Shown piece by piece: positions 9,301 through 15,644 of a stretch of 64,000 nucleotides of DNA. The notes under the pieces are model-generated. The model ran no database searches, had not been told where the DNA came from, and saw only the letters and a list, made by a program, of their open reading frames with translations. The DNA comes from Desulfatibacillum alkenivorans DSM 16219 (GTDB lineage Bacteria; Desulfobacterota; Desulfobacteria; Desulfobacterales; Desulfatibacillaceae). Location of the stretch: NCBI RefSeq assembly GCF_900142135.1, contig NZ_FQZU01000025.1:27170-91169 (forward strand), given 5' to 3'. The position numbers were made by a program, and so were the translations under genes. How positions within the stretch are numbered: position 1 is the first letter of the stretch; every line of letters begins with the position of its first letter.

Positions 9301-10070
9301 GCCTGAACCAAGAGAAAATCCGCCTGGCGACCCTCGTGGAGCAGCAAACAAAAGCCCTGCAGGAAGAAAAAAGCCTGAATAAAACGAATCGGGACATGGA
9401 AAGCCTTAAAGGTGAAAATGCGGAATTGTCCGACAAGGCCAAGGCCGCCCAGGAGAAAATCGGCGCCATTACCCAGGAACTCTCCGCCCACGACAAACTG
9501 GCGGAGAAGCAAAAGGACCTTCTTAAAGAGATTGAAGCGCAGAAAAGGGAATGCGACAAATGGGGCAGGCTCCACGATCTTATCGGCTCCAGCGATGGAA
9601 AAAAATTCCGTAATTTCGCCCAGGGCCTGACCTTTGAAATCATGGTCTCCCACGCCAACAGGCATTTGCAAACCATGAGCGATCGCTATTTGTTGATCCG
9701 GGATCCCAACGAGCCCCTGGATTTGAACGTCATCGATAATTATCAGGCGGGGGAGGTGCGGTCCACGCAAAACCTGTCCGGCGGCGAGAGCTTTATCGTC
9801 AGCCTGGCTTTGGCCTTGGGCCTGTCCGGCATGGCCAGCCAAAACATCCGGGTGGATTCTTTATTTCTGGACGAAGGCTTTGGAACCCTGGACGACGAAA
9901 CCCTGGATACCGCCCTATCCGCCCTGAGCAATTTAAAACAGGACGGCAAACTCATCGGCGTCATATCCCACGTTCAGGCCTTGAAAGACTGCATCCCCTG
10001 CCAAATCCAGGTGGAGCCTGACAATTCAGGCCGAAGCGTCCTGTCAGGCCCGGGCTGTCGGCGTTTATAA
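6399..10070 (+). CDS. sbcC: Exonuclease subunit SbcC (Rad50-type ATPase)
   Basis: 1223 residues, within but toward the long end of the SbcC range. It is the SMC-like ATPase partner of SbcD. Walker A is GPTGSGKTT (about 37-45). Two very long charged coiled-coil arms follow, separated by a zinc hook with CPLC at 600-603 near the midpoint. The ABC signature LSGGE is at about 1126-1130 and Walker B FLDEGFGTLD at about 1156-1165. AGGAGAG stands just before the ATG. Coding is rich in Lys, Glu and Gln, which produces long false open frames on the other strand. It converges with the crotonase gene. Confidence 0.97.
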   Translation: MRILRLRFKNLNSLPGEWEIDFNSVDYTSSGIFTISGPTGSGKTTVLDAICLALYGQTPRLPSITGSSNEIMTRHTGECFSEVEFTTNSGRYICHWSQRRARNKPDGNLQGYKHELANADSGEIIESKPSKTASCVEEAAGMDFKRFTRSVLLAQGNFAAFLKEKSDERSGLLEQITGTDIYTNISIAVHERKKAENETKDRLEERLGEIRLLSPEEIQELKNSRLIFKKEAEAVSAQAKEVQEKISWLESLDKLSKGLDDLKQNQAAFDEKQAQARPDLDRLDTGRRARDLEPEYDKLQDLRKRQKEGSEAKAALEEKLEHNRHALKDGNAAKNAAAEALKSAQENQEKKSGIIKHVRILDSRLESAGKDLEQAEKKVKARQDSVRRQEKEIAATREKLQAAKEQISKKEAYIQENKDCEALGKNLTGVEQLVGRFQEAGNDHADKKKSLTQAKAAASKAKTKHEKLQKQYESEKQRLEKAKNSLKARKEELEKILQGKSWEAWNEEKTRLDIRLGKLAVLADACNRAGGIEEKIRSGEQSLQECHNKLPELEQALEALEKEKAQQELLVSHLDEKHALACRVQSLEKERKNLSDGAPCPLCGALEHPYAKGNIPQSTQTGRDLKEGKKKLKEIEKEWAARNKEHTVLESEIKQLQSTLKENKQELEKEKNGVLEGLQKLQLPQEIDDAAKNVKEEQEDCSRNNENCISVLKQARHKKDAVEELDNQFHQAEKKLPDFRQKAESALHALESALENQKRSEEDLARLELRLDKSQAELQQAIAPYGSFEISAKSVKTVLDSLKSRLKEYDKRLKEKDELSKELSGLEADLKTSVQMLEAGQKEMEAALKEKTERKAGFEALSKERRSLFGDKDPDQEEKALAQAVKEAAWKLEAAQKKCAELESEKQSLQDRLKELAKSLEDGAVKLEKDGAAFQGKLAASGFDDEKAYTAALLSKEEFKSLEDLKKGLNQEKIRLATLVEQQTKALQEEKSLNKTNRDMESLKGENAELSDKAKAAQEKIGAITQELSAHDKLAEKQKDLLKEIEAQKRECDKWGRLHDLIGSSDGKKFRNFAQGLTFEIMVSHANRHLQTMSDRYLLIRDPNEPLDLNVIDNYQAGEVRSTQNLSGGESFIVSLALALGLSGMASQNIRVDSLFLDEGFGTLDDETLDTALSALSNLKQDGKLIGVISHVQALKDCIPCQIQVEPDNSGRSVLSGPGCRRL

Positions 10071-10093
10071 CATTTTGTATTTCCCAATCAGAC

Positions 10094-10876
10094 CTATTTG
10101 CCAAACTTTGGCTTGCGCTTTTCCACAAAGGCGGACAGGCCTTCCCTGCCGTCGGGATGGTCGCCGCAGGCGCCAAGGCCCTGGCGCTCCAGTTCCAACT
10201 GGTATTCCAGGGTGTTGTTAAAGGAATCCATCAACAGCCTTTTGGACCAGCCAATGGAATGCATGGATTTTTTGGACAAAACCTCCAGCATGGCGCGCGC
10301 CTCCTGCAGCACGGATTCATCCTCCACAACTTTTGTGGCCAAGCCCCATTCCAGGGCTTTTTCGGCAGTAATGGCCTCGTCAAAAACCGCGATTTCCAAT
10401 GCCCGAGCCATGCCCACCAACCGGGGCAAGGTGTATGTTCCGCCTCCGTCTATGCACAACCCGTTGGAGGTGTACGCCTGCTTTAGCACGGCGGATTTTC
10501 CCATAACGCGGAAGTCGCAGGCCAAGGCGAGGGAGAATCCGCCGCCGGCTGCAACTCCGTTGACGGCCGCGACCACGGGCTTTTCCATGCGTCTGATTTC
10601 CACAATGCCGTTATGAAACTGGGCGGCCAGGGTGTGAAAAGAGGCCCCGGGCTTTGCGGCGAATTCCGTGACCCATTTGAGGTCGCCTCCAGCGCAAAAA
10701 GCCTTGCCTTCGCCGGTTATCAAAACGCCCCGGACCGAATCGTCCACGGCCAGCCGGGTAAGCTCCCGGGTCAGTTCCGTGATCATCTCCAGATGAAAGG
10801 AATTGAAAGCCTTGGGCCGGTTCAGGACGACTTCTGCGAAACTTCCGTTTTGTTCCGTCTTGATATACGTGCTCAT
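10094..10876 (-). CDS. Enoyl-CoA hydratase/isomerase (crotonase) family protein, PaaG-like
   Basis: 260 residues. Crotonase-fold enzymes hydrate or isomerise acyl-CoA thioesters. Seen: the substrate loop GEGKAFCAGGDLKW with the first oxyanion-hole region (about 55-68), a second oxyanion segment AAGGGFSLALACD (about 107-119), and CIDGGGTYTLPRLVG, where the usual first catalytic Glu region carries an Asp-Gly as in PaaG-type isomerases. Isomerase or another crotonase reaction is therefore as likely as hydration; the substrate is unknown. AAGGAGGGAG is a strong ribosome site before the ATG. It is a single gene, with no beta-oxidation neighbour. Confidence 0.88.
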   Translation of the reverse strand: MSTYIKTEQNGSFAEVVLNRPKAFNSFHLEMITELTRELTRLAVDDSVRGVLITGEGKAFCAGGDLKWVTEFAAKPGASFHTLAAQFHNGIVEIRRMEKPVVAAVNGVAAGGGFSLALACDFRVMGKSAVLKQAYTSNGLCIDGGGTYTLPRLVGMARALEIAVFDEAITAEKALEWGLATKVVEDESVLQEARAMLEVLSKKSMHSIGWSKRLLMDSFNNTLEYQLELERQGLGACGDHPDGREGLSAFVEKRKPKFGK

Positions 10877-11200
10877 ACTCCCTCCTTCATGGTAATTATT
10901 TGATGGAGATTTTAAAAAATTTTCATGGGATTATACAAAGAAGAGATTAAGTTTGGAAGCAGGAATTGAATTGGGATTTGATTGAGAGGATAATGGCGTC
11001 ACTCTATCCAGGTTTCACGCAATAAAAGGCAGGTTTTTAACTAAGTTTGTAGGCCCGCCGACCGTTACCAATTCCTGTAATCTTTTCGGGTCGCACCTTG
11101 TGTGCTATCGCCCCCTCGGCATTGCATGCCGAGGCTGGACGGTGAATCGTCGTCTTACCGGTATACGAAACATGATGCTTATTGCACGGAATCCGAACGC
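10877..11200. other. Intergenic region upstream of the crotonase gene
   Basis: About 320 bases between the crotonase start and the uvrB stop. It is AT-rich near 10900-11000, where the crotonase promoter should lie. It carries a small palindromic repeat at 11114-11134. No coding region or RNA gene was recognised. Confidence 0.5.
11114..11134. repeat. Small palindromic repeat, 'GGCATTGCATGCC' type, copy 1
   Basis: CCTCGGCAT and ATGCCGAGG form a perfect 9-bp stem with a TGC loop, preceded by CCC and followed by CTGG. A second copy at 51962-51982 keeps the fold but changes two base pairs with compensation. The flanking GCTGG is shared. Confidence 0.65.
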
Positions 11201-13240
11201 CTAAATCCCCAGATCCTGGCGTTTGAGATCCTTGATCTGGTCGCGGAGTTCGGCGGCGCGCTCAAAGGCGAGTTCCTTGGCGGCCTGTTGCATTTCCTTT
11301 TCCAGCATGGCGATGAGCCGGTCCAGATCCTTGCTTTCGATGGCTTCCTGGGCTTCCTTTTTATCCGCTTCCACGGTGACGTAATCGGCCTCGTACACGG
11401 AGTCAAAAATGGACCCGATCTCCTTTTTTATGCTCTCGGGCGTGATGCCGTTGGCCTCATTATAGGCGGCCTGGAGATCCCGCCGGCGCTTGCTTTCGTC
11501 CATGGCCAATTTCATAGATCGGGTGATAGCGTCGGCGTACAGGATGACCTTGCCGTTTACGTTACGGGCGGCGCGGCCTACCGTCTGGATGAGGGAGCGT
11601 TCGGACCGGAGAAAGCCCTCCTTGTCTGCGTCCAGAATGGCCACCAGAGAGACCTCGGGGATGTCCAGGCCCTCGCGCAAAAGGTTGATGCCCACCAGTA
11701 CGTCAAACTCGCCCAGGCGAAGATCCCGGATGATTTCCATGCGCTCCATGGTTTTAATGTCGGAATGAAGATACCGCACGGCCACGCCCAGGCCTTCGTA
11801 GTAGTCGCACAGGTCTTCGGCCATGCGTTTGGTGAGGGTGGTTATCAGCACCCTTTCGTTGTTTTCCACTCGGACGCGGATTTCCTCCAAAAGGTCGTCC
11901 ACCTGATTGGTTGCGGGCCGGACAATTATTTCCGGATCCATGAGGCCCGTGGGCCGTACGATCTGCTCGGCGATGGCGCCGTCGGCGACCTCCAGTTCAT
12001 AGTCGGCCGGAGTGGCGGAGACGTAGACCACCTGATTCACCTTTTCGGAGAACTCCTCGAACATGAGCGGGCGGTTATCCAAGGCGGAAGGCAGCCGGAA
12101 CCCGAACTGCACCAGGGTTTCCTTACGTGACCTGTCCCCCCGGAACATGCCGCGCACCTGGGGCACGGCCATGTGGCTTTCGTCAATGAACATAAGAAAG
12201 TCTTCGGGAAAAAAGTCGATGAGCGTGGGCGGCGGCTCGCCTTCATTGCGGCCGGTCAAATGACGGGCGTAATTTTCAATGCCCGTGCAATAACCCAACT
12301 CGTGCATCATCTCCAGGTCGTAGTCTGTGCGCTCCTGGATGCGTTGGGCTTCGATCAACTGGTTTGTGTCCCGAAAATGGGCCACGCGCTCTTTCAACTC
12401 TTCCGTGATGGCGCCCATGGCGCGCTTTAAGGTTTCCTTGGACGTAACGTAATGGCTGGCCGGGTAGACCATAGTGCGCTGCAACTTTTTCATCACAACG
12501 CCCCGAAGCGGGTCGATCTCCGATATGGAATCTATCTCGTCCCCGAAAAACTCGATGCGGATGGCTTGATCGTCCCAGTATGCCGGGTAGATTTCCACCC
12601 GATCCCCGCGCACCCTGAAAACGCCCCGGTGGAAATCCATGTCGTTGCGTTCATAGAGCATGGCCACCAGATCCTTGAGCAGCTTTTCCCGGGAAAGCTC
12701 CATGCCCACGGTGAGCTCCAGGCGCATGGCGATGTAATCTTCGGGCGCGCCCAAACCGTAGATGCACGACACGCTGGCCACGATGATCACGTCCCGCCGG
12801 GTGAGCACGGCCACGGTGGCGGCGTGGCGTAGCTTATCAATCATTTCGTTGATCTTGGAGTCTTTTTCTATATAGGTGTCGCTGTTGGGCAGATAGGCTT
12901 CAGGCTGGTAATAGTCGTAATACGAGACGAAATACTCCACCGCGTTTTTTGGAAATAACTGCTTGAATTCATTATATAACTGAGCTGCGAGGGTTTTGTT
13001 GGGCGCCAAAACCAGGACGGGCTTGCCGCACCTGGCGGCCACGTGGGCCATGGTGAAAGTCTTGCCTGAACCGGTGACGCCCAAAAGCACCTGGTGCTTT
13101 TTGCCTTCGTTAACCCCTTTGGCCAGATATTCTATGGCTGCGGGCTGATCCCCTTTGGGTTCGAAAGGAGAGACCACCTGAAATTCAGTAAAATCCTCCA
13201 GATTGGACGGGGCGGACGCCGCCTCCTTTTTGCCGGACAT
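11201..13240 (-). CDS. uvrB: Excinuclease ABC subunit B (UvrB)
   Basis: 679 residues, standard length. UvrB is the helicase-like damage-verification subunit that receives DNA from UvrA and recruits UvrC. Walker A is [10 protein letters not shown] (about 54-63), the beta-hairpin region follows with [12 protein letters not shown], Walker B-type DESH is present (MFIDESHM), helicase motif VI is QTVGRAARN, and a C-terminal UVR motif ends the protein ([22 protein letters not shown]). The Shine-Dalgarno is weak. No LexA box was identified by eye in the leader, which is filled with repeats. Confidence 0.97.
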   Translation of the reverse strand: MSGKKEAASAPSNLEDFTEFQVVSPFEPKGDQPAAIEYLAKGVNEGKKHQVLLGVTGSGKTFTMAHVAARCGKPVLVLAPNKTLAAQLYNEFKQLFPKNAVEYFVSYYDYYQPEAYLPNSDTYIEKDSKINEMIDKLRHAATVAVLTRRDVIIVASVSCIYGLGAPEDYIAMRLELTVGMELSREKLLKDLVAMLYERNDMDFHRGVFRVRGDRVEIYPAYWDDQAIRIEFFGDEIDSISEIDPLRGVVMKKLQRTMVYPASHYVTSKETLKRAMGAITEELKERVAHFRDTNQLIEAQRIQERTDYDLEMMHELGYCTGIENYARHLTGRNEGEPPPTLIDFFPEDFLMFIDESHMAVPQVRGMFRGDRSRKETLVQFGFRLPSALDNRPLMFEEFSEKVNQVVYVSATPADYELEVADGAIAEQIVRPTGLMDPEIIVRPATNQVDDLLEEIRVRVENNERVLITTLTKRMAEDLCDYYEGLGVAVRYLHSDIKTMERMEIIRDLRLGEFDVLVGINLLREGLDIPEVSLVAILDADKEGFLRSERSLIQTVGRAARNVNGKVILYADAITRSMKLAMDESKRRRDLQAAYNEANGITPESIKKEIGSIFDSVYEADYVTVEADKKEAQEAIESKDLDRLIAMLEKEMQQAAKELAFERAAELRDQIKDLKRQDLGI

Positions 13241-13348
13241 ATTTGGAACAAACTCGACTTTCGGGATTGATTCTAAAATCCCAATTAAAACAGCAAAAGC
13301 AATACGGGCTGAAAATTTCAGCCCGGGGAAAACGCTAAAAGCCCCTGG

Positions 13349-13368
13349 ATTCCTGCTTTTGCAGGAAT
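13349..13368. repeat. Short hairpin repeat (ATTCCTGC-TTTT-GCAGGAAT)
   Basis: A perfect 8-bp stem with a TTTT loop, followed by GACAG. The shape matches a widespread type of bacterial intergenic palindrome; that comparison is from memory. No second copy was found in this window. It lies between uvrB and cysS, both leftward, so it might also act in the uvrB leader RNA. Confidence 0.5.
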
Positions 13369-13381
13369 GACAGAAAATTTT

Positions 13382-13504
13382 TTGTCGGGTTTGAAGTCCG
13401 CCAGCGTTTACGCCTATGAAAAGCGCAAAGCCGGACTTCGTAACCCGATCTACGGCTTTGCTTGGAGCGACGTAGGTTGGGTTGAGTTTACGAAACTCAA
13501 CAAA
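13382..13504 (-). repeat. GTTGGGTTT-family interspersed repeat
   Basis: This copy starts TTGTCGGGTTTGAAGTCCG and ends with GAAACTCAACAA. Internally, GCCGGACTTCGTAACCCGA is complementary to the first part, and GTAGGTTGGGTT follows. In content and length (123 bases) it matches the copies at 42670-42791 and 51757-51879 in opposite orientation. The outer half here has C for T (GTCGGG), shared with the copy at 61800. Confidence 0.7.
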
Positions 13505-13576
13505 TTCAGCCTATTAAACAGGAAAAAACCCTCCGACAGCACTCGGGCGGGGAAATCCTGCCCCTACTAAAAACTT

Positions 13577-13595
13577 GGGCTGGGCGACCCAGCCC
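13577..13595. repeat. Hairpin repeat GGGCTGGG-CGA-CCCAGCCC
   Basis: An 8-bp GC-rich perfect stem with a three-base loop, flanked on both sides by CCCCTAC. It forms part of the mosaic of repeats between uvrB and cysS. Confidence 0.5.
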
Positions 13596-13600
13596 CTACG

Positions 13601-13621
13601 ATGAAACCGGGCGCGGCAAGC
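13601..13621. repeat. 21-base exact repeat (ATGAAACCGGGCGCGGCAAG), copy 1
   Basis: Identical over 21 bases to 20350-20370, and in both places preceded by a CCC.TAC motif. Both copies are intergenic. Confidence 0.6.
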
Positions 13622-13634
13622 AGCGCCATCTGCC

Positions 13635-13666
13635 TCGTTCCCATGCTTCGCGTGGGAATGCATACG
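13635..13666. repeat. Interspersed short repeat, 'CCCATGC...GCGTGGG' type, copy 2
   Basis: TTCCCATGCTTCGCGTGGGAA forms a hairpin and is followed by TGCATACGG. It is closely related to 2861-2892. Confidence 0.6.
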
Positions 13667-13700
13667 GAAGTTGTTTGCATTCGTTAATATATACAAGCGG

Positions 13701-15125
13701 TTAAGCCATTTTCCAGATAGTCCCGTCGGGAGTGTCCTCGATGGCCACGCCCATTTCGGTCAACTGATCGCGGATGGCGTCAGCCGTCCCCCAATCCTTG
13801 TCCTTACGGGCCTGGGAGCGTTTGGCGACCAGATCGTCCACCATGGCCGGATCAAACCCGCCGTCCTGGGCCGCCTGTTCCTTTTTGCCTTCAAAATAGG
13901 CATCGGGATCTTCCTGGAACATGCCCAAGACGCCGCCCATCTTTACGATGGCTGCGCCCGCTTCCGTGGCCCGGACCTGATCGTCGCCCGTGAGATCTCC
14001 GTCCAGCAGCCGGTTCACGTCGCGCACGGCCTCGAACAGGATGCCCAGGGCGCCGGCGGTGTTAAAATCGTCATCCATGCAGGCGCAAAAACGGGACCAG
14101 TGGCCGCTGATCTGGAAGTCGTCGTCCAGACCGCCTACGGTTTCCAGGATTCGTTGCAGGCAGGAGTAGACGCGATCCAGGCCGGAAGCCGCTTCTTTCA
14201 TGGCCTGCTCGGTAAAATCCACGGGACTGCGGTAATGTTTGGACAGGAGGAACAGGCGCACGGCTTCTGGATGGAACTGGTCCAGGATTTCCTTGACCGT
14301 GAGAAAGTTGTTCAGGGACTTGGACATTTTTTCCGAGTCAATGTTCACAAATCCGTTGTGCATCCAATATCTTACGAATTGCTGGCCGAAGGCCGCTTCG
14401 GACTGCGCCACTTCGTTTTCGTGATGGGGAAAGATGAGATCCTGGCCGCCGCCGTGGATGTCAAAGGTCTCTCCCAAACGGGACCAGCTCATGGCCGAAC
14501 ATTCGATATGCCAGCCGGGCCGGCCTTCTCCCCAAGGGCTTTCCCAGGCGGGCTCGCCGGGCTTTTTGGCTTTCCACAGAGCAAAGTCAAAGGGATCTTT
14601 CTTGCGGCTGTCCACTTTAACCCGGGCGCCGGCTTCCATGTCTTCCAGCTTGCGGCCGGAGAGCTTGCCGTAGGATGCAAAGGAGCGGACGTCAAAATAC
14701 ACATCGCCGTCCACCACATAGGCGTGGCCTTTTTCCACAAGTTTGGCGGTCACCTCGATGATTTCCTTTATGAATTCCGTGGCCCGGGGCTCCAGGGTGG
14801 GCCTGAGCACAGCCAGAGCATCCATGTCGCGATGGAACTCGTCGATGTAGATTTCGGAAAGGGCCTGGCAGTCCATGTCCCTTTCATTGGCCCGGTTGAT
14901 GATCTTATCGTCCACGTCCGTAAAGTTCCTGACATAGGTCACCTTGTATCCGGCTTCCTGCAGATACCTGAAAACAATATCGAAAACCACGGCTGACCTG
15001 GCGTGTCCGATATGGCTGGAGTCGTAAACCGTGGGGCCGCAGACGTACATGCTGACATGCCCGGGTTTAAGGGGTTTAAAGGTTTCTTTTTGCCGGGTCA
15101 GGGTGTTGTACAGGGTGAGTGCCAT
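13701..15125 (-). CDS. cysS: Cysteinyl-tRNA synthetase
   Basis: 474 residues, normal for bacterial CysRS, which charges tRNA-Cys with cysteine in the cytoplasm. Zinc ligand Cys in YVCGPTVYD (about 27-35), HIGH-type motif SHIGHARS (about 37-44), the zinc-site segment WHIECSAMS, and KMSKS seen as SEKMSKSLNNF (about 265-275). AAAGGAG precedes the ATG. It follows ispF on the same strand by 24 bases and is the last gene of the apparent Hsp70-ispF-cysS run. Confidence 0.97.
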   Translation of the reverse strand: MALTLYNTLTRQKETFKPLKPGHVSMYVCGPTVYDSSHIGHARSAVVFDIVFRYLQEAGYKVTYVRNFTDVDDKIINRANERDMDCQALSEIYIDEFHRDMDALAVLRPTLEPRATEFIKEIIEVTAKLVEKGHAYVVDGDVYFDVRSFASYGKLSGRKLEDMEAGARVKVDSRKKDPFDFALWKAKKPGEPAWESPWGEGRPGWHIECSAMSWSRLGETFDIHGGGQDLIFPHHENEVAQSEAAFGQQFVRYWMHNGFVNIDSEKMSKSLNNFLTVKEILDQFHPEAVRLFLLSKHYRSPVDFTEQAMKEAASGLDRVYSCLQRILETVGGLDDDFQISGHWSRFCACMDDDFNTAGALGILFEAVRDVNRLLDGDLTGDDQVRATEAGAAIVKMGGVLGMFQEDPDAYFEGKKEQAAQDGGFDPAMVDDLVAKRSQARKDKDWGTADAIRDQLTEMGVAIEDTPDGTIWKMA

Positions 15126-15149
15126 TATGTTTTTTCTCCTTTGGATCCG

Positions 15150-15617
15150 CTATTCCAGGCAGGCGACGCAAGTTGCCGCCATGCCCTCCCCTCTGCCTGT
15201 TATTCCCAGGCCTTCGGTGGTGGTGGCCTTGACGTTAACCTGCCGGTTTTCCAGGCCAAGGCATTTGGCTATCACGGAAACCATTTCCTGTCTATAAGGG
15301 CCGATTTTCGGCGCCTCCGCCACCAGCGTGGCGTCTATATTAACGATCTTATATCCATCGTGCGCAATTTTTCGGCCCGTCTCCTCCAACAGGCGCGTGC
15401 TTGCAATGTTTTTATACTTTGGGTCCTTATCCGGAAAATGCATGCCGATGTCCCCTAGGCCGGCGGCGCCCAACAGGGCGTCGCACACGGCGTGGAGCAA
15501 TACGTCGGCGTCGGAATGCCCCTTGAGGCCTTTATCAAAGGGGATGGTCACCCCTCCCAGAACCAGGGGCCTGCCATCCACCAGACGGTGCACATCGTAT
15601 CCGTATCCCACGCGCAT
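15150..15617 (-). CDS. ispF: 2-C-methyl-D-erythritol 2,4-cyclodiphosphate synthase IspF
   Basis: 155 residues, the usual size. It makes MEcPP from CDP-ME phosphate in the non-mevalonate isoprenoid pathway. Metal ligands are visible as D8, H10 and H42 (GYDVHRL and VLLHAVCDALLGA). The motif GHSDADV lies at 33-39, and GLGITGRGEG near the C-terminus is the family end signature. Often ispD precedes ispF; here a large Hsp70-family gene lies 27 bases upstream instead and ispD is absent from the window. cysS follows. Confidence 0.97.
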   Translation of the reverse strand: MRVGYGYDVHRLVDGRPLVLGGVTIPFDKGLKGHSDADVLLHAVCDALLGAAGLGDIGMHFPDKDPKYKNIASTRLLEETGRKIAHDGYKIVNIDATLVAEAPKIGPYRQEMVSVIAKCLGLENRQVNVKATTTEGLGITGRGEGMAATCVACLE

Positions 15618-15644
15618 GGTTTTCTCCGGTTTCGGATTAAATCA

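Larger units (their letters stand above)
13241..13700. other. Repeat-filled intergenic region
   Basis: 460 bases between the cysS stop and the uvrB start. At least five unlike repeat elements lie in series: an ATTCCTGC/GCAGGAAT hairpin (13349-13368), a GTTGGGTTT-family element (13382-13504), a GGGCTGGG/CCCAGCCC hairpin with flanking CCCCTAC motifs (about 13545-13600), a GAAACCGGGCGCGGCAAGC element (13601-13621) and a CCCATGC element (13635-13666). No gene is supported. Confidence 0.65.

Noticed and set aside
13514..13696. Minus-strand frame in the repeat-filled gap
   Set aside because: Made of repeat elements, no ribosome site.
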